Shown here: piece after piece, positions 43,451 through 56,630 of the stretch
Layout: each line of letters begins with the position of its first letter
How positions within the stretch are numbered: position 1 is the stretch's first letter
Assembly (NCBI GenBank): GCA_023213395.1
Contig: CM041465.1
Span: forward strand, 97,409,741-97,473,740
Origin: Cycas panzhihuaensis
Taxonomy: Eukaryota; Cycadophyta
DNA length: 64,000 nt
Reading direction: 5' to 3'
The notes under the pieces: model-generated
Databases searched by the model: none
Told to the model about the DNA's origin: nothing
The model's input: the letters and a program-made list of their open reading frames with translations, nothing else
Made by a program: the position numbers and the translations under genes

Positions 43451-44022
43451 CAACTCATAATCCTTACCTAAAGGATCTATTTAAACATGTTGCAGTATAG
43501 ATGATATGGTATAAGTCTTTGGGTAAAATGTATCATGGTAACTAGGAATACATAGTGGTATAAGGATCCTAGTAAGGACCAGTTCAAAAAAAGATGGAAG
43601 TGGTTGACCTAAAGGTGGTTCTTCTTATGCAAAAGAAGGATCCACAAAAGAAGAATTACTAAGATATTAATAAGGTTCTAAATATCCTTACTCCATTGGT
43701 ATGTTGTATAATTAGGTTGAATCTTCAGGAGGATAAACGCATATGTCATATACTTGAAGTTATGAAGATTCAATATAAGATGATGAAATATCATGACCAA
43801 AGTATAATGGGCAGACTTGAGAAATAAGTAGAATGCCTTGAAGTCTTAACAAGAACCTAGGAGTAGGTATGGTCATTTTCATAGTTTTACTTGAGGATAA
43901 ATGGTGGGTCCCCAATATGGTCTCTAGAAAGATGGTGAGAGAATTCTTAGGAGGACCTAAACTTAATATCTCTCAATTCTTGTTTCAATTAAAATTAAGA
44001 GACACAAAGTTCAAGAAAACCT
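43451..44022. other. B2 leader, PBS-like site and start of its 5' LTR
   Basis: Mostly non-coding. TCCCCAATATGGTCTCTA at 43,909-43,926 matches the plus-strand form of the element A PBS at 15 of 18 positions. The B2 LTR should therefore begin at about 43,928. It is interrupted by copia-2 at 44,028 and would continue from 51,572, but its far end cannot be placed. Confidence 0.55.
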
Positions 44023-44027
44023 AAGGG
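44023..44027. repeat. Left target-site duplication of copia-2
   Basis: AAGGG directly before the 5' LTR. The same five bases follow the 3' LTR at 51,567-51,571. Confidence 0.85.
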
Positions 44028-44324
44028 TAAAAGGGTTAATGTCACAAGGTTATTACATTAGTTGATTATTTCTAAAAAGGGTCTTAAGTGAACTTTAAAT
44101 TAGATCACTTAAGTGAAATGCACTTTTATGTATATTATATGTAATTTTATTTCACCTAACTCTAATGCTCCCTCTCTCAATATAAAAGTAAAAGATCAAC
44201 GGAGGAGGCTCATTCTTACTTCCCCATTTTGTGAGAGCTACTATCTTTCTCTTAAGTCTATCTTGCTTCCATGTTTGTCTTTATATTTAGTGCATGGAGA
44301 TGAAGGATATATCCACTCTTTTCA
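44028..44324 (+). repeat. 5' LTR of copia-2
   Basis: 297 bp starting TAAAAGGGTTAATGTCAC (one base lost from TGAAAAGGG) and ending CACTCTTTTCA. A TATAAAAG box stands at 44,181-44,188, conserved at 51,423-51,430 in the other LTR, and is the likely promoter. Confidence 0.9.
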
Positions 44325-44326
44325 TA

Positions 44327-44338
44327 TGGTATTAAAGC
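44327..44338 (+). other. PBS of copia-2
   Basis: TGGTATTAAAGC two bases after the LTR end, an initiator-Met-type primer site with changes. The spacing is the same as in copia-1. Confidence 0.85.
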
Positions 44339-46327
44339 TTACTTCCTTTATATTCCTCACTTTCACTTACAATGGAGCCATTACTTCTTTCTCCCCCACA
44401 ATCCATGTGGTGAAGGAGATTGTAAAAGTGGATTTAGAAATATTTTCAAGTTATTATTATAGAATATTTTATATTATTTACTTTCTCTTTTTCTTTTATA
44501 GGTTTAGAAGTATAATATAAGAAGTCGTAAGGCCCAAGGATTCCAATCCTTTGGTGGCTATTTATGCTATCTTATTCTTCTTTTCTTTCCCCTTTTTTTG
44601 TCCATTTAATAAGGAGAAATGCTGGCAAAATTTTTCTAGCTTTTAGAAGAATGACTGTAAGGGGAGATTCTACCTCCTTTTTAAAAAATATTTCAAGCCA
44701 TTTAAAATATCCATCATTGTATGCTCTCACCTTGCCCATATTGGGATCTTAATGATAAAAAAATGATGGAAATTTTATATGGTATCCTTTGTTAATGAGA
44801 TATTAGTAAGCAAAAATTTCTATAGAAATAAAATTTTCTTACTAAACTTTATAGGTTTATAAAATCTTCTATAGAGATCTAATTAACATAATTCTAATTT
44901 TCAGAGATGAGGCTCTTAGTCTAATTTCTAGCACAAAAACTAGCACCTAATTTTGATGTTGTATGAGGAAGTTATTATTGTTTTAGTAAATTGTAGTTAA
45001 TTTTAGTAAGAATTTTAGAAAATTATATTCTCCTAACTTTATGGGGCTACCAAAAACTTTCCAGAACTCATTTGGACTTGATTCCACTTCTTGAATATGA
45101 AGTCTAGTTTACATCAAAAAAATTGACACTCCATTTTTTTGTTATGGGAGAAAGTTATTACTAATTTAGTGAAGACTACTTCTTTTTTGTATTTAAAAAA
45201 AAATGAAGAAATTTTCTTCCTTCTTTTTACAAGGCTTAGAAGCCTATTATAAAAGTGAGAAAAAAACACCTAGATTAGAGCAATATCTAGTGCCCTCACT
45301 CTCTTATTATCATTTTATTTTAGCACTCCAAAATCAATTAAAGCAATCACTCTAAAGACACTCTTAGCAAGCATTATATTTTCAGTTAAATATACGTTTA
45401 ATGCAATTCAATAATCTTTTCACTCTTCCTAAAAGGAATGTATTATGTACACTATTTTCTGCCATCTTGTGTCCATTCATATACTCACCAAGATTGAGAT
45501 ACCTTGGTTAGAAGAATATTGTGCCATAAAGGAGGTGTGGGTTTCAAGTTAGGACTAGACTAAACTAGAATATCAGTGAGGTTTGGTTAGCCATATCATC
45601 ATGCCTTAATCAGGGATCATCCTGATAACTAACTAGGAAGACTAAAACTTTAATACAAGATTAAAATATATCCAATCTAATATCCATCATAGCCATGGGT
45701 ATGTATGTACCACTCTTTATAGGAGGAATATAGCTACTTACTGGTGAACTAGGTCAGGATTGGGAGAACCTGGGCTCTGTTGTGACTTAGATTTCATCAC
45801 TAAACATAATTGTAGGTATCATGAGTGAAGGCCAACTTAATTCTACTAAAAGCCTAGGCATCCCTTCAACAACCTCAACTACATATTGGACACAAGTTAG
45901 AGGTTATTGGGTTGATTACACATCCTACATTTAAGTTTCAAGTTATGTACACCTAATGATGTCAACTTCTATATTGGCCTATAATCTTATATATTGATCA
46001 CTTACTTATTTGTAAAAAGTGATCCATAGTATAATCATAATCATAGTGCTTCTCATATTCTTGTTGTGTCAGGTTAATATTTGCCACAAGTGTTAGTGGC
46101 TAATTTTTATCATAGTGCTTCTCATATTCTTATTATGTTAGGTTAATATTTGTCATAAGTATTTGTGACTTTTCTCTAAGTTGTTCCCTTCATCTTTGAG
46201 CAACCATTATCACTTTTTCTTCCTTCTGTTATACTATATTGCATCTCCCATTTATAAACAATGATTAGTCATTTATTACCATCACTTTTATAGTCCCTTA
46301 TTTATTTCTTCCCTTCTCAAAAGATAC
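44339..46327 (+). other. Long untranslated leader of copia-2
   Basis: About 2.0 kb with no domain. Open frames at 44,339-44,520 and 44,564-44,752 have no motif. 45,480-45,900 resembles the copia-1 leader (minus strand of 28,600-28,970). Confidence 0.7.
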
Positions 46328-47450
46328 CATATCTTCACAGTTTAAGCAAAATGTTAACTACATTCTAAAAAGGAAAGAAAATTAGGATATGTTATTTGCT
46401 GGTGTCAGAAATACTATAAAATATGAAGGTCTATAGAGACATCACTTGTAGCCTATACTATCTGTTATAGTTATAACTACCTTAGCTACTTCTGGAGGAG
46501 GTTCTCCAACTGCTCCTACTAAAGCTTCAGCTAAATACCAATGGGAACTTGATGATGATAAAATCCATGTAAGGATATTGCTTGTCACTGATTATTCCCT
46601 ATATAATCTCATTGATGAAGTTGTATATAAGACAACATGGAAAGTTCTTGAAGTTCTTAAGAAGAACTTTGATACTGAATCAGACTTAGAATTTATTTAC
46701 TTAGTGTTGAAGATGAATAAATTGAAAATGCAGAAAGGACACATAAGTAAGATAATTAATCTCCTTCATCCAATCAAGCAAGCCATTGATAAAGATTTTA
46801 AAACTCAATGTATTACATAAGCTTTCTTGATTTAGTCATTTCTTCATATCCTGGATTACAAAAATCTACTAGGAAGTCTTCAATCTAATGGCACTTTCAA
46901 GACCCTAAACTTTAAGGCTCTTGCTAATAAGTTCATTAAATTTGATAAGACCTTTAAGACCAACTTTGCCACTATATTAGATCCAGCTGATACTACTTTC
47001 AAAGTGGAAGAAGATCTTTGTTATACCAAAAATCAAGGTCAATGCTCTCACGGAGGTGGTAATTCCCATGGAAGAGGAAGAGATAGATAATAAGGATAAT
47101 GTTCTCTTAGTCAACAGGCTCCTCAACTCTAACAAAAATAGTCTCAAGGCCAAGGCCAAAATAATCAACCTGGATCTAGATCCAGTAATTAGAGATAATC
47201 TAACTAGCTCAATACTTCTTATGGGACTAGAAATTAAATAATTGTGTGCCAAGGGTATAATAGAAAAGGACATTATGCCAAAAATTACAGAACTCCCACC
47301 AATAAACTACCAAGTTATTAATAATGCCATGGTGTATATAATGTTGATAGTACTTCTTTTGAAGATTCTTTTGGTGGAACATAATTTGCTCATACATACC
47401 TTCAAAGAATTGGGACCACTTTATTAAATGTTTTTTATAGATCCCCTAAG
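46328..47450 (+). pseudogene. Gag of copia-2
   Basis: It begins where ATATCTTCACAG replaces the copia-1 start region (ATG lost to ATA) and continues FKQNVNYILKRKEN with a stop after it. 46,578-46,820 is open and carries TWKVLEVLKKNFDTESDLEF and INLLHPIKQAIDKDFKTQ, the gag core. The zinc knuckle near 47,247-47,290 is degenerate: CAKG, a frame change, then NRKGHYAKNY with the last Cys gone. It would bind and package RNA; it is inactive. Confidence 0.8.
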
Positions 47451-47800
47451 TATATTGAGGCTTATTGTGGCTATGCTTATTTACTTTTGCCTTCACCACT
47501 TGGAGTTGCAAATAGTGCCACCTCAAATACTTCATCGTGGATCATGGATACTGGAGTAACATAATATATAACTTGTCATTGCCAGTTCTTTTAGGATTTT
47601 GACTCTAAAGTTCATGGTGTTGTATACATGGGTGACAAATTATCTCATCCAGTCAAAGGACTTGGAACTGTTTACCTAAAACTCCTAGGCCTTCTAGATT
47701 TTACACTTATTGATGTTTTATATATTCCTACTCTAAAGTAGAACCTGGTCTCCTTGTCCACCCTTATCTCTCATGGATTTGATGTGAGTATAAATATAAA
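47451..47800 (+). pseudogene. Protease of copia-2
   Basis: SSWIMDTGVT, a TAA stop, then YITCHCQFF at 47,535-47,590 show the copia protease active site with intact D-T-G. They are followed by LDFTLIDVLYIPTLK. The stop replaces a Gln codon (CAA to TAA). It is inactive. Confidence 0.8.
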
Positions 47801-47929
47801 TAATTAAACTTTTTGTATCATTTACCCTCCTTAAAATGATGTGGTTATGACTAGAATTCTTGATGGTAATCTTTTTTGCCTACTTTTACCACAACCCTAA
47901 CTCCTCAAAAGTTGTCCTAAATAACCCTA

Positions 47930-48800
47930 TAACATGTTCATATGGGCCATATTAAAATTAATCATTTAAGAGAACTATATGCCACTCTTCTTGGTATGCC
48001 TAAGATCTCCTCTAATCCCTTCAAATGCAAAGCATGTATCATTACCAAATCTTAAAGACAACCCTTTCCTTGTAATAAGTAGAAATCTAGCCAACCTTTG
48101 TAGCTTGTACACTCATATATATGTGGTCCTATGCCCATCCCTTCTCTTAAACAGAAGTGGTACTATATTACTTTCATTGATGATTTTACCAAGAAAGTAT
48201 AGGTTGCTTTTCTTGCAAAGAAAGATAAAGCTTTTTCTATGTTTTAAGCTTTCAAGGCCCACATGAAAAATTAATCTGGATTCAAGATTAAAATACCCAG
48301 GACTAACAATGATGGTGAGTATACATCCAATGAGTTTGAATCGTATATATATCAACATAGAATCAAACATTAGACCACTATTACAAGCACACCCCAGCAA
48401 AATAGAGTTGATGAGTGCATGAATATAACCATCATAAACATGGTACATACTATGTTAGTATATAAGAATATCCCTATCTATCTTTACACTAAGACTATTT
48501 AAACTATTGTGTATTACATTAACATTGTTAGTCCCTCCAAGCTTGGCTCTAATTCATATAAAACATGATATGGACAAACCCCCTATATCTCCCACTTCAA
48601 AATTTTTTGCTCTAGTTATTATGTTCATATTCTGGAGGAACATAGAAACGAGCTCTAAGATAGAGCCATCAAAGGCATCTTTGTGAGATACCCTATGGAA
48701 AAAAATGGGTACAAGGTTTTCATACCTTTATAGTACAAAATCATCATCACTAGAGATGTTATCTTTGTAGAGACTAAAGATCAATTACTCAGACTTGACT
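47930..48800 (+). pseudogene. Integrase of copia-2
   Basis: The plus strand reads MGHIKINHLRELYATLLGMP and FKCKACIITKS, the HHCC region. A broken core follows: YYITFIDDFTKKV near 48,165, then TNNDGEYTSNEFE near 48,305 with the second Asp changed. PQQNRVDECMNITIINMV near 48,395 marks the third acidic position. Several stops are present. It matches the copia-1 integrase. Confidence 0.8.
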
Positions 48801-49290
48801 CCAAGATGCCTTCATACTAATTTAATGATGCTACTGGATTTGATATCAAAATTCTAAAATTTAAGGAGGGGATACTTAACAGTTGCTCAAAATCCTAGAA
48901 TCTAACAATAGAACCTTGAAGGATATAAGTTATGACTCACAGCCAATGCGTATACATCCAACACCATCATTCACGAATAGCCAAGTTGACAAAGGCAAAG
49001 CCATAACAGAAGGATCTTCTTCTCCAACATATGTAGTTAGTCTATCTTCTCAAATATCATCAACCTCCTCTATACTAAATATTTTATATGATCATTTTTA
49101 GGATCAAAATAAAGACCAAGAGGCTGTGGAAATAAAAACCTCATTCCTAACTTGAGGTTTTTGTAAAGCCTATCAACTACACAAGGACATGTGACCAGAT
49201 GAGATAGGAAAAACTAGAATTAGATGTGCCCATAGAGCAAGGATGCATGAATAACTTTCCATTGATCTTGAACCAGTAGAACTACACCTT
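48801..49290 (+). pseudogene. Integrase-RT linker of copia-2
   Basis: The open frame 48,883-49,101 has DISYDSQPMRIHPTPSFTNS and VDKGKAITEGSSSP, the counterpart of the copia-1 linker. It is low complexity and has no enzyme motif. Confidence 0.7.
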
Positions 49291-50288
49291 ACTCTTAATG
49301 AAGAGCCCCTAACATACTAAGAACCTATAAAGCATGTAACTTGGAGAAATGCCATAAATGAAGAGTACTAATCTCTTATCAAGAATGGTACATAGGAGCT
49401 TGTTGATCTACCACTTAAGAAGAAAGGTAGTTCAAAATAAATGGATGTTAAAAAACAAGTATAGATTAGATATAACCCTAGAAAAACACAAGGCAATGTT
49501 GGTAGAAAAAGGATTCATGCAAAGGGAAGGCATCAACTACACGAAAATTTTTGCTCCTATAACCAAGTGGCCTATAATCATAACTCTTATAACCTTGGAT
49601 GCTCAATAGGGTTAGAAAATCTACTAACTCAATGTTAAGAGCACATTTTTTAATGGGGACCTTAATGAAGAAATTTACATGGCTCAACTAGAAGGATACA
49701 AGATTATCAGTTAGGAGCATAAGGTTTGTAGGCTTAGAAAGTCCTTGTATAGCCTAAAGCAAGCCCTTCGTGCTTGGTTACCAAGTTATCTAGAAGAATG
49801 AGGTAACCTAGATATGGGGTTTGTGACTATTACGATATTAATGCAACATTATTCATCAAGCACCAAAATGATAAAGTTACTTACCTCTTAATCTTTATGG
49901 ATGATATGCTAATAATAGGGAATAATAAACAACTAATCAGTCAGCTAAAGAAGGACCTTGCTAAAACTTTTAAATTATCTAACCTTAGGTTGATGAAATA
50001 TTACTTGGGAATTGAAGTAACTCAAAAGAATAGAAAAAACTTTCTCTCCTAAGAGAAATATATCAATGATCTTTTGACAAAGTTTTAGTTGGAAGGTACT
50101 CGACTAATGGATACACCTATTGAACCTAATATTAAACTCTCAGCTAATGGTGATACTAGGGAGGCAGACACAACACTCTATAGGCAACTTGTAGGTAGTT
50201 TCATTTATACTACTAACACAAGGTCAGACATTGCATATTCTATGGATATTCTTTCAAGATTCATGACAAATCCTAAGCAGAATCATTG
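49291..50288 (+). pseudogene. Reverse transcriptase of copia-2
   Basis: The plus strand shows KNKYRLDITLEKHKAMLVEK and KGFMQREGINYTKIFAPITK (49,358-49,609). A STFFNGDLNEEIYMAQLEGY-like region follows near 49,650. The active site LIFMDDMLIIGN lies near 49,900 with both Asp intact. TLYRQLVGSFIYTTNTRSDI is in 50,089-50,289. Stops interrupt it several times, so it is inactive. Confidence 0.85.
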
Positions 50289-50805
50289 ACAATATGTAAT
50301 ACGAGTGTTGAGGTACCTAAAGATAACCAACAAATATGGTTTATTGTATGAACCTAATACATAATTTAAACTTTATGCATACATAGACTTAGACTTTGCT
50401 AGAGATAAAGACATTGGAAGATCTATATCTAGGTATGTAACATTTCTTGAAACAATGCCAATATCATGGAGATCCAAATAGCAGAAGATAGTTGTAGACT
50501 CATCTACCAAAGTTAAATATATTGCTACTTCTGAGACAGGTAAGGAGGTGATATGGCTTAGAAAACTGTTGAATATATTAAATGCCACCTAAACAAGTTC
50601 TACTAGTTTACATATAGATAATCAATCTATAATATAAATGGATAAAAATCTTGTATTTCATGATCGTACCAAACATATAAGTACAAAAGTCTACAAGATT
50701 AGAGAACTAGTTCATGATGGCATAATTCAACTAGAGTACTACCCCATAGTAGATCAAGTGGCTGATATCCTCACCAAAACACTGAAGAAGATGAAGTTTA
50801 AATAG
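50289..50805 (+). pseudogene. RNase H of copia-2
   Basis: The plus strand reads RVLRYLKITNKYGLLYEPN, then DSSTKVKYIATSETGKEVIW (the conserved Glu replaced by Val), LHIDNQS and HDRTKHISTKVYKIRELVHD. The end is VDQVADILTKTLKKMKF at 50,750-50,802. It is the counterpart of copia-1 23,814-24,333. Confidence 0.85.
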
Positions 50806-51280
50806 TTCTGAAATCAACTTGGCCTTAGGGCCTCTATCTCTGGCTGATTGAAAGAGATGATAATAGGACCATCATACTCTATCTCACTCATGAAAATCCC
50901 TTATGGGAAAAAAAGGATAAAAGTAAGTCTCTTCTCTATCCCATTCGTAAAAACCCCTTATGGGCATAAAAGGATAAGGGTTGTATCATTTTAGAAAATC
51001 AGAACCTATGAAAACCTCAAAGGGCATGAGGGATGACCAAATGGTATATGGAGATTCAGTAGATTTTATCTACAAAATTCATTATACTGATTAGCTATTT
51101 GGCTTCATTTAAAGAGCCGCCTGAGTCAAGTTAGTAGATTAGAAAATCTATGGGTTTTCTTACCCATGAGGGTTTCTCACAAAAGTGTCATAGTAGTTTT
51201 CTTTGTAAGAGGCTCAAATGAAGACCTCATAGGATAGCATAAAATAAGATGAAATGACCTTCTACCATTAAGGGGTAGAT
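50806..51280 (+). other. 3' untranslated region and PPT of copia-2
   Basis: Non-coding. It holds two variants of a CTCTATC...CCTTATGGG segment (50,876-50,970) that also appears in copia-1 (minus strand, 23,640-23,740). AAGGGGTAGA at 51,270-51,279 directly precedes the 3' LTR and is the PPT. Confidence 0.7.
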
Positions 51281-51566
51281 TGAAAAGGGTTAATATCACA
51301 AGGTCATTATATTAGCTGATTATTTCTAAAAAGGGTCTTAAGTGAACTTTAAATTAGATCACTTAAGTGAAATATATTTTTATGTACATTATGTGTAATT
51401 TCTCTAATGCTCCCTCTCTTAATATAAAAGGAAAAGCTTAATGGAGGAGGCTCATTCTTACCTCACTATTTTATGAGAGCTACTTTCTTTCTCTTAAGTC
51501 TCTCTTGCTCCCATGTTTACCTTTGTGTTTAGTACATAGAGATGAAAGATAGATACACTCTTTTTA
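51281..51566 (+). repeat. 3' LTR of copia-2
   Basis: 286 bp, TGAAAAGGGTTAATATCAC to CACTCTTTTTA. It is followed by AAGGG (51,567-51,571), the right target-site duplication. The terminal CA has become TA. Confidence 0.9.
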
Positions 51567-51571
51567 AAGGG

Positions 51572-54500
51572 ACCATCTTTGCCTAACTCCTAAAAAGGAG
51601 TCTTTGCCTAGTAGTGTTATCTAATAAAGTGTGAATGGATATGATGAAAGGTATAGATATAAAATGGGGTAGTAGAATCCACTAATCTACATAACTCAAC
51701 AAAGATTATAAGTTCAGAGCTACACTAATAGTATCATCAATGTCTTTCCTAGGGACTCCTCTCGTGTAATCCTTTCAACCTTTTAAGTTCTACTTAGATG
51801 TGGGGGAGGCTAAGCTAATGAAAAGGTAGTTTGTCTTATTTTGTTTCTTGTCTTGGTTTATGTTCACTTTGTTTTTTTAACTTTTATTGTCTTTTCCTCT
51901 TTTACAGTAGTTATGGTTACTTTTTTATCCTTTGAGTTTTTTTTTTTTTTTTCTCTTTTAATTTTAAATCTTTTTCTTTTTTGGGTTTTGATATGATAAT
52001 AACAAAGAAACAAAATAAAGAAAGAGACAAATTTAAATAATCAAAGAGATTAAAAGATCAAGCTTATATATACTTTTTTTGGTTTTTTTTTCTTTAGTAA
52101 TCAAAAGCAAACAAACTAGAAAAGATGCATGCAAGTTTTCTCTTTTCTTTTTTTTTTTTTCCAAAATGAAAGGTGCATATGTAATTATGAAATGTCTTTC
52201 CTATATGTAATATGCATATTTCATTTCAAAAGGGAATGATGCTACTAAAATATGTAACACACTATATAAGCTTTGTGCAAGTTTTCTCAAGAGATCAATT
52301 AATATGTAAAACTAATCAACATACTTCATCTTTCATACATGTAACTAATTCTTTGAAAAGAGGTGATGAATGATGCAAAGAGGAGAGGATATTTTTAAGA
52401 TATTGCCACTATTTACAAATGATTTTTAGACCTATGAGATGACAAGTAAACCATAAATTTAAACCACAACTTTCACATAAAAAACTAGTCCCAATGGTTC
52501 TATCACAATTAGAGTAGTAAGAGCTCCTAAAGGATCCTTGAACCCTTTGAAAAGCTAAAAAATCAGAGATGTTTTTACTATGTAATATTCTCAACTTTTC
52601 TTTTAAAAGGTAAATCAAATAACTTAAAAGTAAAAATCAATGGAACCATAAAGTTATGAGAAAAGAACTTCTTTCCTATTGCAAGAAATACCTCAGAATG
52701 ATAGTTTTTTTTCAGTTAATCAATTTTCTTCCACAAACTTTCCTTTAAATTAAATCAAAGAAGGACAATAATAACTAAAAGAGACTAAAATACAACTCAA
52801 TAATATTAAAAGAGAGAGGTAAACCAATTGAGATATAAACTACTATAAAAGAGTGGGAAGGGCTAGCTAGATGAGTGGTAGAGAGATGACTATGCTCCAT
52901 CCTAGTCTACCCTTAAGGAACCCCACAAAGGGCTAGCCTTCTAGTGTATATTTTAGAGTCCAAAATAAATATGAGATCACTATAATAATCAACCAAATAA
53001 AAGAAGGCTTTCTAAACTAAGATCACCTTTAAAGTATTGTGAAATAAACTAGAAAATTAATAGGAAAGGCCTTACCAAATTAAAAGAAGTTTGAGGCATA
53101 AAAACTTGATGAGAATCCAAAAGATTAAAGCTTGGACCATCAACAGTTGAATATCAGCAAGATAGCATCAAAACTCCTTCAAGATTTCACCCACAAGTCT
53201 TCAAAAAATATAGTTTTTGTCTCATAGTACTGGTCTTCAAGAAATCTCCAAGAAACTCCAAAAAAAATCTACATAAAAACTAAATAAAATCACTGCTAAC
53301 TTCTCTATTCACAATCATAAAGGACTCAAGAGTAATTCTGGGTATTAAAATAATCAAATTCCATTGAATCTAGGTGGTGGCATGCAAAATTTTAATTCAC
53401 TACACAAGTTTTACTTATATGATAGTATAAAATGCAACCAATAGCATTTTTCACCTACCAAAAATGTGATTTTACTTTGAAAATATAATAGGTCATGTTT
53501 TTGGTAGTGTCGAAAATGTGATAATAGAGGAGATAAGCATTAATTAAAAAACATGAAAATTTGATATTAAATGAGGATTCAATCAAGAAAATAGCTCCAT
53601 CAATAAGTAGTTAAACCTAGAATAAGGCGAAAAGCATTAAATACAAGCCCAAAAAGATGACAAATAATAAAATTGGGTGAAATCTTAAAAGTGATATAAA
53701 AATAACAAATTTTGAAGGAAGAATGAGGTCAAATTACCCATGAAAGAAAACTTTGATACCATAGTTCATGTCATCTACAAATAGTAGTAAAAGATACAAG
53801 TCACATCGTCATTCATCACACTTTATTACATCAAATTCTTACATCATTTAAATAAAATATGACTTAATCTACAATCAAACAAAATCCATCAATCATCTTG
53901 ATAATTAATATGCCCCTTAACATGGCAGGTACCTTGTGACTAGCCCAGATCAAAGTGCAACAGTTAGGGGAAGCACTCTAAATAATAAAACTTCTATTTT
54001 AATTTAAATTTAGGATCTTTTAGCTCATTCTTGACATGAAAAAAAAGAAAAACTCAATTTTGAAGGAAATATATAGTATAATTTATATTTAAGCATAAAA
54101 ACATTCTAAAATCTTCTTCCATAATCATCAAAACTCCCTCTTTTCTCTCAAAATTTAAGGAACTTCACCAAGGACACTCTTCTAAGAGTTTTATATCATA
54201 TTTCTCTCAGTAATTTAACCATAAACATCAAATTTTCTTGAAGAAATAGGGTAAGATCTATGTATACTTTTGCTCCTTAAGGAGAACTTCTCCTGATTAG
54301 CCCTAGTTTCAATTATTTAAATCCTTTTTTCTTTGTTTCTTAGCTTGGATATTATAGTTCATAACTTGTACCAATCTTATCTCTTTGAAATATTGATGAA
54401 ACAACCTTGCATGAACTACAAATTCCATATAACCATAATCACATTATTAGAGGAGGAAGTGAGTAATACACTAATTGTTTTAAGGAGTTTAGAGAAGGGT

Positions 54501-56360
54501 AATAGATGCAAGTGCCAACTTTTACAACCCCTACTCACTGGGTAATCCTCTCCCAAATCACATGGTGTTAAATCTTAATGTACATACACCTTCCCCTCCA
54601 ATATTTAGCTACGTAGACATACTATTTTATGAGCATCAATTGTTGATTTTTAAGAGTCTCCTCTCACTTTTGCATCCTACCTTCTCCTTAGTTTACTACT
54701 TGAGTTGCAAGATTGGAAGTCTATTCTTCATTGCACTAAGGAGACCATACTCGTTAGAAAGGCCAACACCATCCTAAGACACCCTTATGATCCCTTTCTC
54801 TTGCTCTTTTCACTCTTTGTAAGCTTGGATTTTTTGGTAGAAAAGGACTAATATTTTTCTTATTTCCTTTATTTGTGTAAAAGTAGAATAGATTCTATGG
54901 AATATACATAATTATATATATTGCAACATCTCTTTTAGAAAGCGTTTTACTTTATGCATGTAGGTGGAGACCACACCTCTCCAATGTTTCTAAGAAGACA
55001 TAAAGAGGACTTCATCTCAAGGTAAGCACCAATTTATGACTTAACATTTCATTTCCTTATATATACATTACTTTCCTTGTTTCTATTCTTATTTATATAC
55101 TACTCTAGTTAGACTTAGGGTGGGTAAGTGGAGCCCCCATCACTTCTTACCTACTTTGCAACCAAGTAGCTCTTGCCCTTAATGAAGGAGGTTGAAGAGG
55201 ATCAAGGTTGGAGACATCATCAAATGCCATGGACTAGGTACACTCCTCTTAAACCTTTTTTTCTCTTAGTCACCTTGTCCTTTATTAATGGTTCATGCCC
55301 CCTTCATATCCCCTATCAAAGAAAACTTGCTTCTTTTTCTTTTACATTTGTTTTGTTGATTGAATATACATGTGCATATAAAGTAGAAGCTAAAAGCTTT
55401 AGTTTAGAGGAACATATCTTCTTGTATGAATATGAAAGGAAATTATTTGAGAGAAAAAGTTTCTCTTCTCTCTCACTCTTTTCATTTTATATAAGTAGAG
55501 AAACATATTAGGGAAACATTTACATTACATTTACATATTCAAAGAAGGAAAAAGATTATTTCTTTCTGCCCCTTTACATCACTCCCTATTATATCATTGT
55601 CTTTTCCTTTTAGGCACATAATCCTAAAGTTTCTATTAAGGCCAAAAGGTAAAAGGTATAAATTAAGAGTGAGATTTTGTATCCACTACATATTACATGT
55701 TATATTTTCTAGTTGCTTTTATTTTATTATAATATAAATACAAAACTCAAAACACTACCTTTAAATGAGGCATTATGCCTTAGCAAAAAATATTGTATTA
55801 TCATATAACCTAAAAGGAACCTTTTAGACAAAGGAAAAACTTATCAATCCTCTTCTTTGACCTTTGTTTCCTACCTATTATCATCCCTTCTCCTAAGAAG
55901 GAAACCTATCCCTTCTTCCAAAAATGAGGATAGGAGAAACTTGCCTAGGCTACTTGGTATTCTTAGAAGGCAAAGCTCTTTGCAACCTAACCCCATCACC
56001 TACCAACCTAAAACCAAAACCCTATAGGTTGGAAGGGGAACATGTGTTATATGGGTCCCCAAACCTATGCTCATGAGCCATATAGATTCCCTTTAAGGGT
56101 AAACTAAAGCTACCATACCCCTTAGGTTTTCACCCCTTAAGCCTACTATTAGTTGGTGTGTCATCTCTTCTAGTGACTAGGGCGTAGGTGCACTTCCATC
56201 ACCAAAGCTCTTACTAAAAACCACTTCATTAAGATTCATGTCAATTTTGGACTCAGTGAATTTATCCTTAAGTGGAGGTATATCAACAAGGATAAAGACC
56301 AAGGATAGTCCATCCATTTAGAAAGATTTCAAGACCCCACATTTACATTAAGGGGGCATG
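51572..56360. other. AT-rich unassigned interval
   Basis: About 4.8 kb in which I recognise no protein domain. The first part should be the continuation of the B2 5' LTR. T-runs are frequent (51,930-51,990, 52,140-52,165). At 53,751-53,761 the minus strand reads TGGTATCAAAG, an initiator-Met-type PBS, so a copia LTR may start just to its right, but no partner is found. Short open frames (54,333-54,545; 54,562-54,777; 55,173-55,511) show no motif. Confidence 0.4.
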
Positions 56361-56630
56361 TTAGAGTGGTAATTTAACCACTTAACTAGACAAATGTTAA
56401 TGTGGTATGTTATGGTATAAATATTATGATGTAAACTATTCTTGTATGTAGGCCAACAGATGTATATTTGAGATACTTGTAGATCTATTTAAAGATCCAA
56501 AGTCTATTGTAAAGTAATCTTTAGGTATCAAAATAATATATTATTTTGTGGTGGGTTTTTAGTGAAAAGGTTTCTCATATCAATTATGTTTCTGTGTGCT
56601 TGCTTCGTTCATGCTTATTGTACATATAAA
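56361..56630 (+). repeat. Orphan copia-type 3' LTR (E)
   Basis: TGTTAGAGTGGTAATTTAAC starts right after ATTAAGGGGGCA, a typical PPT/LTR junction. The far end is uncertain, near GCTTATTGTACA at about 56,628. No partner LTR or coding region of this element is seen upstream. Confidence 0.55.

Larger units (their letters stand above)
34790..44022 (-). mobile_element. Ty3/gypsy element B2
   Basis: Minus-strand relative of B1 with a more complete pol. From right to left it has a PBS-like site (43,909-43,926), gag (41,800-43,450), protease (40,900-41,350), linker, RT (39,100-39,860), RNase H (38,400-39,060), integrase (37,235-38,400), spacer, and second RNase H (34,800-35,240). A solo LTR sits in the spacer. 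A matching pair of LTRs could not be found; the expected 5' LTR begins at about 43,928 and is cut by copia-2. All domains carry stops. It is older than element A. Confidence 0.8.
44028..51566 (+). mobile_element. Ty1/copia LTR retrotransposon, copia-2
   Basis: 7.54 kb plus-strand element with LTRs of 297 and 286 bp, an initiator-Met-type PBS, copia domain order and a perfect AAGGG target-site duplication. The leader, gag start, linker and RNase H match copia-1, so the two are members of one family in opposite orientation. It is more decayed than copia-1 (stops in every domain). It is inserted in what should be the 5' LTR of B2. Confidence 0.9.

Noticed and set aside
44113-44520. 135-codon ORF overlapping the copia-2 5' LTR
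   Set aside because: It runs across the LTR, PBS and leader, and has no motif.
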